Origin: a virus
Length of the DNA stretch: 20,865 nt
Virus record (IMG/VR): IMGVR_UViG_3300020454_000104
Location: 1-20,865 of that record
Strand: one strand, 5' to 3'
This document shows positions 1-9,746 of the stretch, in pieces. The notes under the pieces are model-generated. The model made no database searches. It was given only the letters and a program-made list of their open reading frames with translations, and was not told the origin of the DNA. How positions within the stretch are numbered: the stretch's first letter is position 1; each line of letters opens with the position of its first letter. A program made the translations under genes and the position numbers.

Positions 1-1
1 T

Positions 2-3000
2 ACTGCAACTAAAACATATCCAAGATCTACTGACCCTTCATCTGGACAGGCACTGAATATTAGTTCAGTTACTACTGATACAATAACTGTAAACGTAGGT
101 GGATCACCCATCGTCAATCATGATGTTACAAATGCAGCTTATGATCCTGCAACAGGTGTAATGGTACTAACAATTGGTACTCATTCCTTAACAACAGGAA
201 CAAGTATTAAGATCGCTGCTAACTCATTAACATTCACTTGTGGAATGGATAACAATGCAACTCAGCATACTTATCCTAGATCAGGTGACCCTGCATATGA
301 TACTGCTATCAATATTGATTCAGTAGGTGCAGACACAATTACAGTTAATGTTGGTGCTGCTGGTTCTGCTACTTACTACTGTGCTAACGTTCTTTCTGCG
401 CAAAATACTTTATTTAATATCATTGAAGCAGGTATTGATAATGCTGGTACAGTCAATAGCACAAATGCTGGTGTGTTCGCTGCTATAACTAAAACTTCAC
501 CACAACAGACAATCATTCCTAGATTGAATCCAACTGTTGATAGTTCTCAGTTTGCTAATCGTGCGACATTATTTACAGTCAATGCTGGTGGTAGTAACCC
601 ACATAAGTTTGAGACTGGAACTCCAGTTCGTTTAGTTGCTAGACCAAAATCAGGAATGACTCCTGATGAGAGAGACGTTCGTCTACCAATAGGATTCCAA
701 CCAAACAGAGTATACTATGTAATTGCCCCAGGTAGAGACACACAACCATTCAACTATAACCAAGCAAGTGTATACAACGGTATCTTTGACGGTGGTGATC
801 AAACTAAACTGATGCTTGCAAACACAAAAGAAAATGCTGCAGCAGGTATCTATATCTACTCACCTGAAACTGAGTCAATTGAAGATGATGTTGAGATTTT
901 ACTTCAACAGTATGTTCTTGATGAGAGATTTGATCTTACTGAGTATCGTGTAACTTTTGATGGTAGCAGCGGTACAGTCATGAAGACTGATGTTGCACAC
1001 ATCTTTGATAAACCAACAACAGGACTAGGAGCTGCATATCTACAGAAAGTATTCTTTAGAGCAGAAGGTTCTGATGGTCAGGTAGGAACACTTCCTACAC
1101 TCTCAGGTGTTGGTGGTCAACAGATCTCAGCAACTAAAGAGTTCTTTGTACGTTATACAAGTGATGATACATTTAAGATATTCAACACTGCAGCGGAAGC
1201 GATCGCTGGATCTCCTGAGGTAACACTTGTTAATAGCACAACTCAGTTCTGGTATGTCTTTGCTAACAAGCGTGTATCTCCACTAAAATTTGATCCTACA
1301 TTTGTTGATACTAGTGCATCTAGAGTGCCTGCTATCACTGATGGTCTATGGTATCTACAGACTAAAGACGAGTCTACTAATGATGATAATATATTCTCTA
1401 GATTTAATCAGACTGACTATGATGCTGCATCTGGTCAATCACAGACAACAGACTCTAACTACAGAAGACTTCTTGATGCTAGAGAGAAAGAAGATAGAAT
1501 ATATCGTTTACGTTACGTACAACCTAAGGAATTCCCTGGTGCTGTAAGAAAACCAAACAACGGATTTGTTCTTAAGATCAGAACTGACGAGAAGAGAAAT
1601 CTTCTACCTCAGAATATTGTTCTAGAACCTGTTGGTGGTGCTCCTACTAAGGCAGAATTCCGTAACCCATATACACAGAACAACGCAACTGAAGTTCTAG
1701 GTATGAGTAGAACTGCATATGATAGTGCAGTACAGGCAGGTACAATTGATCCTGATTTTGTATATGATCCTGATAATAATCCAGTAGTTGTTAACACTAG
1801 CAACTATCTACGTTTCAGTATTCGTTCTGCTAGAGAAAAAACTGTTGGTTCTCAGCAACTTTTAGAAGTTACTGCATTCAACCATTCTGTTGATGATACA
1901 AATGCTCCTTCATTAAAGAATACTGTATTCCACACAGTTAAGATCAACTCTCCTCAGGCAGGTTCATTTACTGCTAGTAAGACAACTTCTACTCCAACTA
2001 ATAGAGTTGAGTGGACTGGATACTCTAGTGGTTTTGCTTATATTCATGCATACTTCTCTGTAGGAAGTGAACATTACCTCATCTTAAAAGATGTAAGTGC
2101 TCGTCCTAGTTTTGATGCCTTAACTAATACTAGATTTACACAAGGTTCAGTATATGCTGATCTACAGGAAGATGCTAACGGTGGTAGAGATGTTAAAGAT
2201 AACTATCTTTATGTTGTACAGGGTGCTAACCTCTTTACTATAACCCCTGGTGATACTTTAGATGACTCAGTTGGTAACACATATAAAGTTATTTCTGTAA
2301 ATGATGTTCCTGATATTGATGATACATTCTATATCTTTAACACAGAAGAGATTCAAGAACGTGTTTCAGGGCAGCAAGATGGTATTTACTATCTAACTGC
2401 TGTTCGTGGTAATATCACACCTCTACCTCGTGGTGCTGGTATTGGTAACAACTTCCAGAACTTTAAGTTCTCTCAACCTATATCCTCTCTGTATCCATTA
2501 GATTACAAAAATGATCCAACTTGGTATCAGGTTGTAGACAATAATGGTACAAAAGATACATTAATTACTGATCCTCAAGAGTCTAGTTCTTATGCTGATA
2601 ACTATACTCATGGTTTAGTTTACGTTAACGACGCCAAGCGTTCGATGACGAAGGAAGCTGTTGTAGATTTAACTAAGAGTGCATACTTCGATGGTTATAC
2701 CTACACTGGTACTAATGAGATCAAGGCAACCACAGGTAATGCAACATCTGGATCAGAACAAAGAAAGATTTCTATCGCTGGTGATGCTGCATCTATCCAC
2801 GATCAGAAGGTTTACGTTGAATTACGTCGTCCTTCTATTGCTAGATCTGGTAACCATACATTTGAATACTTAGGATTTGGTCCAGGAAACTACTCTACTG
2901 GTCTACCAGCACGTCAAGAAGTTATTTTATCTGACTTCCAAGATTACTATGCACAGGCAAAACGTGAAGATGGTGGTATCGTATTCTATACTGGTCTAAA

Positions 3001-6000
3001 CTCTAATGGTGATCTTTATATTGGTAACCGTAAGATTGATGCTATTACTGGTGAGGAAGAGTTCCTCGAGAGAGCAGTTCTTGCAGCATCTGAAGATGAT
3101 ACCGATGTAATTACATCACTGGTTACATCTTTCGATACTCCTGTTACATTTAAAGATAAGATTACAGTTGAAGGTGTTGGATTCTTTAATAATAGAGTCA
3201 TTATCAACACTCAACCACCTAACGAAAATCCTGCTTTGACTATTCAGTCAAACCCAAGGAACGATGGTGGTGCTGAAGATCTTACTTTAACTAGAGGTAA
3301 CTTCGCTAACAGAAATGAAGGCGACATTACCATAGATCGTAATAAAATTTCCGCTGCACTTTTCCATGTAAAAGGTCGTGGTACTGCGGCATTCCCTGGA
3401 CAGGCATACAGTCTACGTTCTAACTTCTCATTCAATGAGAATGTCCCATCAAACAGAACTCCTGATCAGAACACAACATTCAGTAATGATCAGTTTGTAA
3501 GATACTACAACTCTACTGATGTTGAAGCAAATCCACAAGCGGGTGATATCCTATTCAAGGGTAACTCTGTTGAGAGAAGTGGTTCTCTTGGTTGGGTGTA
3601 TGCTAACTACTACACTAATATTCCTGAGTCAAGCATTCTTGATTTAGTAACAGATGGAAGTAGTAAGATCAGAATCAATTGGACTGGTTCTCTAACTAAC
3701 GCAAGCACAGGTATTGGACTTAGTGTTGGTAAGACAATTAGAATCCAAGGATTTAGTAATAGTTTAATTAACGGTAAGTGGGTAATTACTAAGGCAGATC
3801 TAACTGGAACTGATAACGACTTTATTGAATTTATTGTTGCTAATGCTATCACTGCTGCAACATATAACTGGACTGCTGCTGCTGAACCAACAGCGGTATT
3901 AGAAAGATCTGATGAAAACTTCAAAGAGTATGGCGTTATTGGTGCAGAAGCACTTAGAACAACCACAGATACATATGGTCAATTCAAATTAGGCGTTAAC
4001 ACACTTGCACGTACTGCACATGCTGCACATGAGTATGGATTCTTAACTTATAATGCTGGTGGTATCACATATGACCAGCAAGAACCAAGAGCAAACTTAG
4101 ATGTTGTTGGTAATGCATATATCAGTGGTAAGGCAATCAATGATTACCTCAATAACTCAACTACAAGTAAGACTGAGACTAACCTAGATGAGGCGTTCTT
4201 AGTTGGTGGATCTTCCGATTCTCCACAATCTAATGCACTTCTTAGAGTTTCTACTCAAGATACTAGAGTTGGTATTAATGTAAGTAGAGGTGAATTAACT
4301 GATACTCTGACTGTTCAAGGTACAGTTAGAATGCTTGGATCAGGTGCTAACTTAGATATTGATGGTGATCTTAATGTTGATGGCGGTGATATCACAACAA
4401 ATGCAGGTGTATTCAACTTATTACAAGGAAATGCACTCACAGTCAATGCATTTGGTCAGGCAACTACATTACATATTGCTGATCTAGCAGTCAACGCCCA
4501 ATCAATTAGTATTGGAACTAACGTTACTGCACAAACAATCTTTGATCTTCATACTAGTTCAACTGATTCCATAGTTAATATTGGAACTGTTGCTGATGGT
4601 GCTACAAATAAATCTGTTATCACAATCGGTGGTGCATTTAGTAATACTGCTAATTCAACATTAACAGTTAAGAATGCTCAGACTATCTTAGATGGTGATT
4701 TAGATGTAAATGGTGGAGATATTCAATCTGATTCTCAGATAATTAATCTTCTTACAAGAGGTGGTACTGCTTCTACAGTTAACTTTGCTACTAGAGCATC
4801 ACAATTTAATATTGGTGGTGTTGCTGGTTCAACAACTATTAGAAACTCACTTAAAGTCAATGGTGATACCGATATGTTCGGTGATGTTACCATGCATGGT
4901 GGATCTAACAGTGGTACAGTTACAGTTTCTAGAGCAAAATTTGGTACAAGTAAGATTGCTCACGCTAAGGGTTCTCTTGCTAACCTTAATGTTGACTTCT
5001 ACGAGTTTATTGCCGATATTGATGGTATTGAAATTATCAGTGCATTGAATACAGTCAATGGTACATTCTCTGTTCCTGATAACTATTTCCTTGATGGTAA
5101 CACTGTAAGATTCTCAGACACTACTGGATTCTCAAACAACGTTGATACTGTAACAACATACTTCATTGTTAATTCAACTGGTGTTGCTGGTGGTACATTC
5201 CAGATTGCTTCAACTGAAGGTGGTACACCAATCGTTGTTTCTGGAACCCCTGGAACTGCAACTGGTATCACATTACAAAACACTTTAGTTGATACTGGAT
5301 CTGGTACTACATCATGGACTTCAAACCCAGTTGATGCATCATATACTAATCTACCTGTTAACAACGTAGAGGGTATTGAGATCGGTGACGTTCTTCTCAT
5401 CAATAATGAGTTAGTTCAAGTTATATCCCCAGGTGCTGATACTAGCAATAGACTTGTTAAAGTTACTAGAGGTTTTGATTGTACAACTGTTACACAACAC
5501 AATGATAACAGTCCTATCGTTAAACTTGGTAAGTCTGCAGCTGCGACTCATTTAATTGGTAGAGTACCACAAAATAGTAATACTATTGCTATACAGCAAA
5601 TTGTTGATGTAACTGATGTAATTGAAGTTACACTCGGTGAACTAGAAGAGGGTGATGCAATCACATTCGGTAGTGTTGGTAGTATTACTGGCGTAAACAC
5701 AAACACAACATACTTTGTTGTTAATGCAGTCGATGATACACCTAACAGCATCACTAGATTTAATGTTTCTCTTGACCCAGGTGGTGCAGCGTTACCTCTA
5801 GCAGGTACTGTAAACAGTGCAACTATCACATTTAGTGATACTCTTGTCGCACTGTCTGAATTTGGTGGACAATTTAAAGTTAATGACTATCTAAGAATAA
5901 GTGCTGGTTCTACTTGCCCATCTGGTGAATTTGTACAGATTACTGCAGTTAACGATACTAACTCTGAGAAGTTTATCGTTAACAATGGTGCTAACCAAGA

Positions 6001-7051
6001 TAGATTCATTATTGATTCTGTATATGGTGGAGTTGATTCTACAATTCTTGATACTCAAGACTTTACAATTAACCTTACATCTGATCCTGCTACAGCTCCA
6101 ACTGATAACCAGTTTAAGATTGTAAATGGTCAACCTACTGCTAACACAAGACTCACAGTCAATAGTGATGGTGAATTAAATGTTGTTGGAGCTGGTACTG
6201 AAACTAATCCAAAAGCAAGAATTGATAAGTCTGGTAACCAGTGGTTAGCAGGTAACTTAAGAATTACTCTATTGGGTGATAAAGTTCCATCAGTAGATGA
6301 TGCAGATATGGCGTTATACGTCAACTCTACATCTGGTGATACTGAGATTGCTGGTTCTTTATCAATCGACAATGACTTTAATGTATTCAGTGGAACAACT
6401 GGTGTTCAGTTTGGTTCTGCTTCTACATCTAAATTCCAAGTTGATGCGTCAACTGGTGATACAAGAATCGGTGTTGCTGGTTCTGCACTAGGTGATGGTG
6501 ATTTAACAGTCAATGGTGGTCATGTTAACATTGTTAGCACATCTACTACAACTCCAAGTGCTACAGATTACGCTCTTAATATTAGCAATCTTGGTAACAG
6601 TGCAGATAGAAACTTTAGAATCCGTCAGGATGCTGCTGTTGATGCATTTGGTAACACTAACTTCTTTAATAGAAACGGTGGTCGTAGATGGGACTTCGTT
6701 AATGCTGATACAACACTAAGTAGTGGTAGAAACTACATCGTTGCTGTAGCAGCGACAACTGTTCTAACTCTACCAAGTGATGCTGAGACAGGAGATATGA
6801 TTAAATTTGTTGAGGTATCTGGAGCACTATCCTATCAAACTTCATTAATCATTCGTGCTCCTCTAAGCACTGCAATCATGGGTGATAGCACTGGAACTAA
6901 TGCGGGTGGTCTTGCTACTGCATATGCTGGTGGTGAACTAATCATCCAAACTAGAAATGCTGGATTTGGATTAGTCTACATGGGTACTAACGATGGTGGC
7001 GGTTCAGTAATTCCTCCAACATACCGTGGTTGGTGGTTAACAGAGATCTAA
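2..7051 (+). CDS. Giant virion structural / tail fibre-like protein (5' partial)
   Basis: The frame is open from the left edge, so the gene begins outside the window; the Met codon at 161 is internal. At least 2,349 residues are visible. The N-terminal part carries the end of a tandem repeat with an 85-residue period. Further in, residues around nt 4361, 4691 and 6494 repeat the motif DGDL(N/D/T)V(D/N)GG(D/H)(I/V), and two TTYF(I/V)VN modules occur near nt 5152 and 5705. These Gly/Asn/Thr/Ser-rich beta repeats are typical of elongated trimeric fibres. The C-terminal region ends in YRGWWLTEI, an ending I recognise from large cyanophage virion proteins. There is no signal peptide, membrane segment or enzyme motif. 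It is followed after 4 bases by the first collar-domain gene, consistent with a tail/fibre operon. Which T4 fibre protein it replaces, if any, is unknown. The structural role is confident, the exact position in the virion is not. Confidence 0.88.
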   Translation, partial: TATKTYPRSTDPSSGQALNISSVTTDTITVNVGGSPIVNHDVTNAAYDPATGVMVLTIGTHSLTTGTSIKIAANSLTFTCGMDNNATQHTYPRSGDPAYDTAINIDSVGADTITVNVGAAGSATYYCANVLSAQNTLFNIIEAGIDNAGTVNSTNAGVFAAITKTSPQQTIIPRLNPTVDSSQFANRATLFTVNAGGSNPHKFETGTPVRLVARPKSGMTPDERDVRLPIGFQPNRVYYVIAPGRDTQPFNYNQASVYNGIFDGGDQTKLMLANTKENAAAGIYIYSPETESIEDDVEILLQQYVLDERFDLTEYRVTFDGSSGTVMKTDVAHIFDKPTTGLGAAYLQKVFFRAEGSDGQVGTLPTLSGVGGQQISATKEFFVRYTSDDTFKIFNTAAEAIAGSPEVTLVNSTTQFWYVFANKRVSPLKFDPTFVDTSASRVPAITDGLWYLQTKDESTNDDNIFSRFNQTDYDAASGQSQTTDSNYRRLLDAREKEDRIYRLRYVQPKEFPGAVRKPNNGFVLKIRTDEKRNLLPQNIVLEPVGGAPTKAEFRNPYTQNNATEVLGMSRTAYDSAVQAGTIDPDFVYDPDNNPVVVNTSNYLRFSIRSAREKTVGSQQLLEVTAFNHSVDDTNAPSLKNTVFHTVKINSPQAGSFTASKTTSTPTNRVEWTGYSSGFAYIHAYFSVGSEHYLILKDVSARPSFDALTNTRFTQGSVYADLQEDANGGRDVKDNYLYVVQGANLFTITPGDTLDDSVGNTYKVISVNDVPDIDDTFYIFNTEEIQERVSGQQDGIYYLTAVRGNITPLPRGAGIGNNFQNFKFSQPISSLYPLDYKNDPTWYQVVDNNGTKDTLITDPQESSSYADNYTHGLVYVNDAKRSMTKEAVVDLTKSAYFDGYTYTGTNEIKATTGNATSGSEQRKISIAGDAASIHDQKVYVELRRPSIARSGNHTFEYLGFGPGNYSTGLPARQEVILSDFQDYYAQAKREDGGIVFYTGLNSNGDLYIGNRKIDAITGEEEFLERAVLAASEDDTDVITSLVTSFDTPVTFKDKITVEGVGFFNNRVIINTQPPNENPALTIQSNPRNDGGAEDLTLTRGNFANRNEGDITIDRNKISAALFHVKGRGTAAFPGQAYSLRSNFSFNENVPSNRTPDQNTTFSNDQFVRYYNSTDVEANPQAGDILFKGNSVERSGSLGWVYANYYTNIPESSILDLVTDGSSKIRINWTGSLTNASTGIGLSVGKTIRIQGFSNSLINGKWVITKADLTGTDNDFIEFIVANAITAATYNWTAAAEPTAVLERSDENFKEYGVIGAEALRTTTDTYGQFKLGVNTLARTAHAAHEYGFLTYNAGGITYDQQEPRANLDVVGNAYISGKAINDYLNNSTTSKTETNLDEAFLVGGSSDSPQSNALLRVSTQDTRVGINVSRGELTDTLTVQGTVRMLGSGANLDIDGDLNVDGGDITTNAGVFNLLQGNALTVNAFGQATTLHIADLAVNAQSISIGTNVTAQTIFDLHTSSTDSIVNIGTVADGATNKSVITIGGAFSNTANSTLTVKNAQTILDGDLDVNGGDIQSDSQIINLLTRGGTASTVNFATRASQFNIGGVAGSTTIRNSLKVNGDTDMFGDVTMHGGSNSGTVTVSRAKFGTSKIAHAKGSLANLNVDFYEFIADIDGIEIISALNTVNGTFSVPDNYFLDGNTVRFSDTTGFSNNVDTVTTYFIVNSTGVAGGTFQIASTEGGTPIVVSGTPGTATGITLQNTLVDTGSGTTSWTSNPVDASYTNLPVNNVEGIEIGDVLLINNELVQVISPGADTSNRLVKVTRGFDCTTVTQHNDNSPIVKLGKSAAATHLIGRVPQNSNTIAIQQIVDVTDVIEVTLGELEEGDAITFGSVGSITGVNTNTTYFVVNAVDDTPNSITRFNVSLDPGGAALPLAGTVNSATITFSDTLVALSEFGGQFKVNDYLRISAGSTCPSGEFVQITAVNDTNSEKFIVNNGANQDRFIIDSVYGGVDSTILDTQDFTINLTSDPATAPTDNQFKIVNGQPTANTRLTVNSDGELNVVGAGTETNPKARIDKSGNQWLAGNLRITLLGDKVPSVDDADMALYVNSTSGDTEIAGSLSIDNDFNVFSGTTGVQFGSASTSKFQVDASTGDTRIGVAGSALGDGDLTVNGGHVNIVSTSTTTPSATDYALNISNLGNSADRNFRIRQDAAVDAFGNTNFFNRNGGRRWDFVNADTTLSSGRNYIVAVAATTVLTLPSDAETGDMIKFVEVSGALSYQTSLIIRAPLSTAIMGDSTGTNAGGLATAYAGGELIIQTRNAGFGLVYMGTNDGGGSVIPPTYRGWWLTEI
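17..355 (+). repeat. End of an 85-residue tandem repeat in the fibre gene
   Basis: Two copies of a 28-residue core (nt 17-100 and 272-355) begin with YPRS and end with DTITVNVG. By eye 19 of 28 residues match. The spacing is exactly 255 bases. No third copy follows at nt 527, so this is the right-hand end of an array that probably continues left of the window. Confidence 0.75.
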
Positions 7052-7055
7052 TTAT

Positions 7056-8600
7056 ATGGCTTCTAATTACGAAACACAGAAAAAAATGCGTGCTGCTCAA
7101 GTCGGCACCATTATGCCTTGGGTTGGAGATTTATCTACTCAACCTGATGGATGGTTAGAATGCAATGGACAAACAATAGAGGCAACTGACTATCCTGTTC
7201 TTGCTTCAGTTATTGGTAACACATACGGTCCTGCTAATGGACTCAATAATAGAACATATGGTAATTATATACTTGGTGATCAGTTCAGACTACCTTCATT
7301 AAATGGTAGAGTTCTAACTGATTATGAACCAAGTTTAGTCAACGTATCTAATCTACAGATGGGACAAACATATCCCAGTGGTGCGGTTGGTGGTTTAGTT
7401 ATCATTCAAGGTGAAAGCGATACTACTCGTACTTCACAAACTGTTAACGTAACGAGCAACACTGCTCAACTTGTTCTTGGAACTGGTGTAACTGGATCAG
7501 CATTACAACTAACAGTTGACTGTGATGTTAACGGACGTGTTGATGTATCTAATATTGTTAATAAAGGTAGTGGATTTGCTACAGGAGATAAATTAACAAT
7601 CCCAGCAACTGTATTCTCTGGAAATGATGATGTTGTTCTTCAGGTTGCATGGGTATTACCATCTGTTGCTGATGTACTTACACCAACAGCGGCAGGAACA
7701 ACAAAATTAATTGATGGTGATGGATCTACCGTCACTCCACCAACAGCATTAAATGCTACTGCTGATTTGAATTTTGTTGTGACTGACTCTCAGAACATGA
7801 CTGCACAGATTAGAAACTTTAGTATTAATCCTCCTGCATATTTTAAAAGTTATTATACTATCCCTAGAAAATTAAGTAAGGATCATATGCCTTCACATAG
7901 GCACGTAGGACCCGATGGTTCAGCAGCAGGATATAGTCGTGGTGACTCTGATGCAGGTTATGTTGAGGGATTTCAATGCCCTGGACTTGTAGGTGCTGTT
8001 GAATCTAATCAAAAACAAAAACGATTGGATGCTGGTGCAGGTGGTGATATTGATACTGTTGACCCTGGAACTCTCTTAGTCACATATTATGAAGAAGGCG
8101 TGACTACAATGACTACGTTCCAACCTACAACACAGAATGTTGCAAGTGTTGGTACACAAGTTCCAATGCCTACTTGGACTGGTCCTGTTCCTAGAGCATT
8201 AAACGGTACATATCCTAACGAATGTAACTATCGTGAATCTTCTCAGTCAGGTTTCTTTGCAAATAAAAAGAACTGGTATGGTAATCAGACTGCTGATCAA
8301 ATTAACCAAGCAACTGGTACATCATTAACATATCCTACTACACTAAATCATAATAAAGAAAATATGACTGGTGTTGGTAACTCAATTAATTCTCATAACC
8401 ATTATTCATTTGAAGTTGTTATGAATGCTGGTTATGTTTCACCACCCACAATTGTTCCCGTAGATAACATTCAAATTCAGAGTAATTTAACTGGTGCTCC
8501 AACCAATATTGGTGTACAAAACATCCCGTCAGCACTAAATATTAACGTAGATGTTAGGACTCCAGCATTGTCCATGATTTACCTAATTAGAGCATACTAA
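7056..8600 (+). CDS. Tail collar-domain protein 1 (putative receptor-binding/fibre tip)
   Basis: Residues about 17-89 form a phage tail collar domain: GTIMPWVG, then PDGWLECNG, then DYPVLASVIGNTYG and a closing FRLPSLNGR. The collar family is found at short tail fibre and fibre-tip proteins, acting outside the cell at the host surface. Residues about 150-185 hold a module reading NGRVD...NKGSGFATGDKLTI, a pattern seen in other phage tail proteins. His-x-His motifs at 281-283 (preceded by H277) and 447-449 recall the metal-binding HxH motifs of T4 gp12/gp37 tips. The C-terminus ends PALSMIYLIRAY, similar to the next two proteins. The gene follows the giant fibre gene by 4 bases and its stop overlaps the next start (TAATG). 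Collar assignment is firm; adhesin function is inferred. Confidence 0.88.
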   Translation: MASNYETQKKMRAAQVGTIMPWVGDLSTQPDGWLECNGQTIEATDYPVLASVIGNTYGPANGLNNRTYGNYILGDQFRLPSLNGRVLTDYEPSLVNVSNLQMGQTYPSGAVGGLVIIQGESDTTRTSQTVNVTSNTAQLVLGTGVTGSALQLTVDCDVNGRVDVSNIVNKGSGFATGDKLTIPATVFSGNDDVVLQVAWVLPSVADVLTPTAAGTTKLIDGDGSTVTPPTALNATADLNFVVTDSQNMTAQIRNFSINPPAYFKSYYTIPRKLSKDHMPSHRHVGPDGSAAGYSRGDSDAGYVEGFQCPGLVGAVESNQKQKRLDAGAGGDIDTVDPGTLLVTYYEEGVTTMTTFQPTTQNVASVGTQVPMPTWTGPVPRALNGTYPNECNYRESSQSGFFANKKNWYGNQTADQINQATGTSLTYPTTLNHNKENMTGVGNSINSHNHYSFEVVMNAGYVSPPTIVPVDNIQIQSNLTGAPTNIGVQNIPSALNINVDVRTPALSMIYLIRAY

Positions 8601-9745
8601 TGAAGTTTTTAACACGAGAAAGATCAAAATTAGGATCTGCACCTGGGACTATTATTCAGTGGGCTTTACCTATTCAAGATGGTGATCCAGATGGATCTAC
8701 AAATGTTGTGGATTTACCTGCAGGGTATCTTAAATGTGATGGTTCAATATACACAGAGAGATTATATCCTGAGTTAGCACGTATTCTCGGTACAGGTGCT
8801 GCGTGTATTTACAAAAAAAGTGATGTAACTTTACTAACAGATCAGTTTCAAGTTCCAGACATGGGATCTAAACATATTGAAGCATCTGTTAATGCTAACG
8901 TTGGTACATATAGAAACATTGAAAAAACCACTGCTAATACTACTATTACAAAAGCGGGTGTTGGTGTAGAAATAGTATCAAATGTAGGTAATACAGCAAA
9001 CGTTGGATTCAATGGTGTGTTTACCGTACCATCCCAAACTTTTGCTTTGAACGGTAATGTAGGGTGGACCGTACCAACAAACACAGAGAGTGAACAGGTT
9101 GCTGCAACAGCAATTGGTCCTCATATGCACTATACTTCTACTTCTCGTGTGACTGTTAAGGAAGATCCTGGGCAACCAGCAGGAGCTTATGGAAATACAT
9201 CTAGACCATATTATTTGAGAACTGCTGACGCAACAACTGCTACTCCAGACTGTAATCAAATTGCTGCAGCATTTTATCAACAGACTGTACAAGGAGGCGG
9301 TGGACCAAATAATTGTAATGCTGGGTGTGCTGGGTTTGGTTCTTATTTTATTGGTTCATATGGTGGTGCTGTTTCAAACTGGCCAGTAACTAAGACCATC
9401 TCAACCATAACTGCAAATAGTTGGCCATCACTTGTAAATCAACAAGTTGGTAATCTAAGACCATATGATGTTGTATCAAATACTGGTGCTTATGCATATC
9501 CACTTGTAAGAAATACTGAGCAGGTAGTGTCGTCTCCCCCAGGTGCTGATACTACTAACTTGACTATACATTCTCATAGAATTGAAAAAGAAATCGGTGA
9601 TACTGCTTTTAATGCTACAACTGATGTCGAAACTATTAGACCAGACGGATTACAAGCGTCTGTAAATATAAGAACTGATACTGATACTAAGTTTGACGAC
9701 ATTGTATCTCCTTATGTTGTTATGGAATTCCTAATTAAGTATTAA
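8600..9745 (+). CDS. Tail collar-domain protein 2
   Basis: Second of three consecutive collar proteins (381 residues). The collar domain spans about residues 15-88: APGTIIQWAL, LPAGYLKCDGS, LYPELARILGTG and DQFQVPDMG. Compared with the first protein, an extra loop rich in Asp and Gly (about 26-38) precedes the GYLKCDG strand. HxH motifs lie at 175-177 and 324-326, and the chain ends VVMEFLIKY. A Gly/Asn-rich middle (about 200-260) with several Cys residues is unlike its neighbours. The start codon overlaps the previous stop (TAATG), suggesting translational coupling. It is probably a structural tail tip or fibre component; the partner and receptor are not visible. Confidence 0.85.
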   Translation: MKFLTRERSKLGSAPGTIIQWALPIQDGDPDGSTNVVDLPAGYLKCDGSIYTERLYPELARILGTGAACIYKKSDVTLLTDQFQVPDMGSKHIEASVNANVGTYRNIEKTTANTTITKAGVGVEIVSNVGNTANVGFNGVFTVPSQTFALNGNVGWTVPTNTESEQVAATAIGPHMHYTSTSRVTVKEDPGQPAGAYGNTSRPYYLRTADATTATPDCNQIAAAFYQQTVQGGGGPNNCNAGCAGFGSYFIGSYGGAVSNWPVTKTISTITANSWPSLVNQQVGNLRPYDVVSNTGAYAYPLVRNTEQVVSSPPGADTTNLTIHSHRIEKEIGDTAFNATTDVETIRPDGLQASVNIRTDTDTKFDDIVSPYVVMEFLIKY

Positions 9746-9746
9746 C

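Noticed and set aside
161-163. ATG at 161 as the start of the giant fibre gene
   Set aside because: The frame is open to the window edge and a repeat unit lies upstream of it in the same frame.
3610-3966. Minus-strand open frame of 118 codons, and similar ones at 5083-5403 and 5548-5829
   Set aside because: They lie wholly inside the fibre gene, have no regulatory signals and read as reverse complements of Thr/Asn/Gly-rich codons.
8978-9292. Cys/Ser-rich minus-strand frame of 104 codons
   Set aside because: It is a shadow of collar protein 2; the Cys-rich look comes from reversed Ala/Thr codons.
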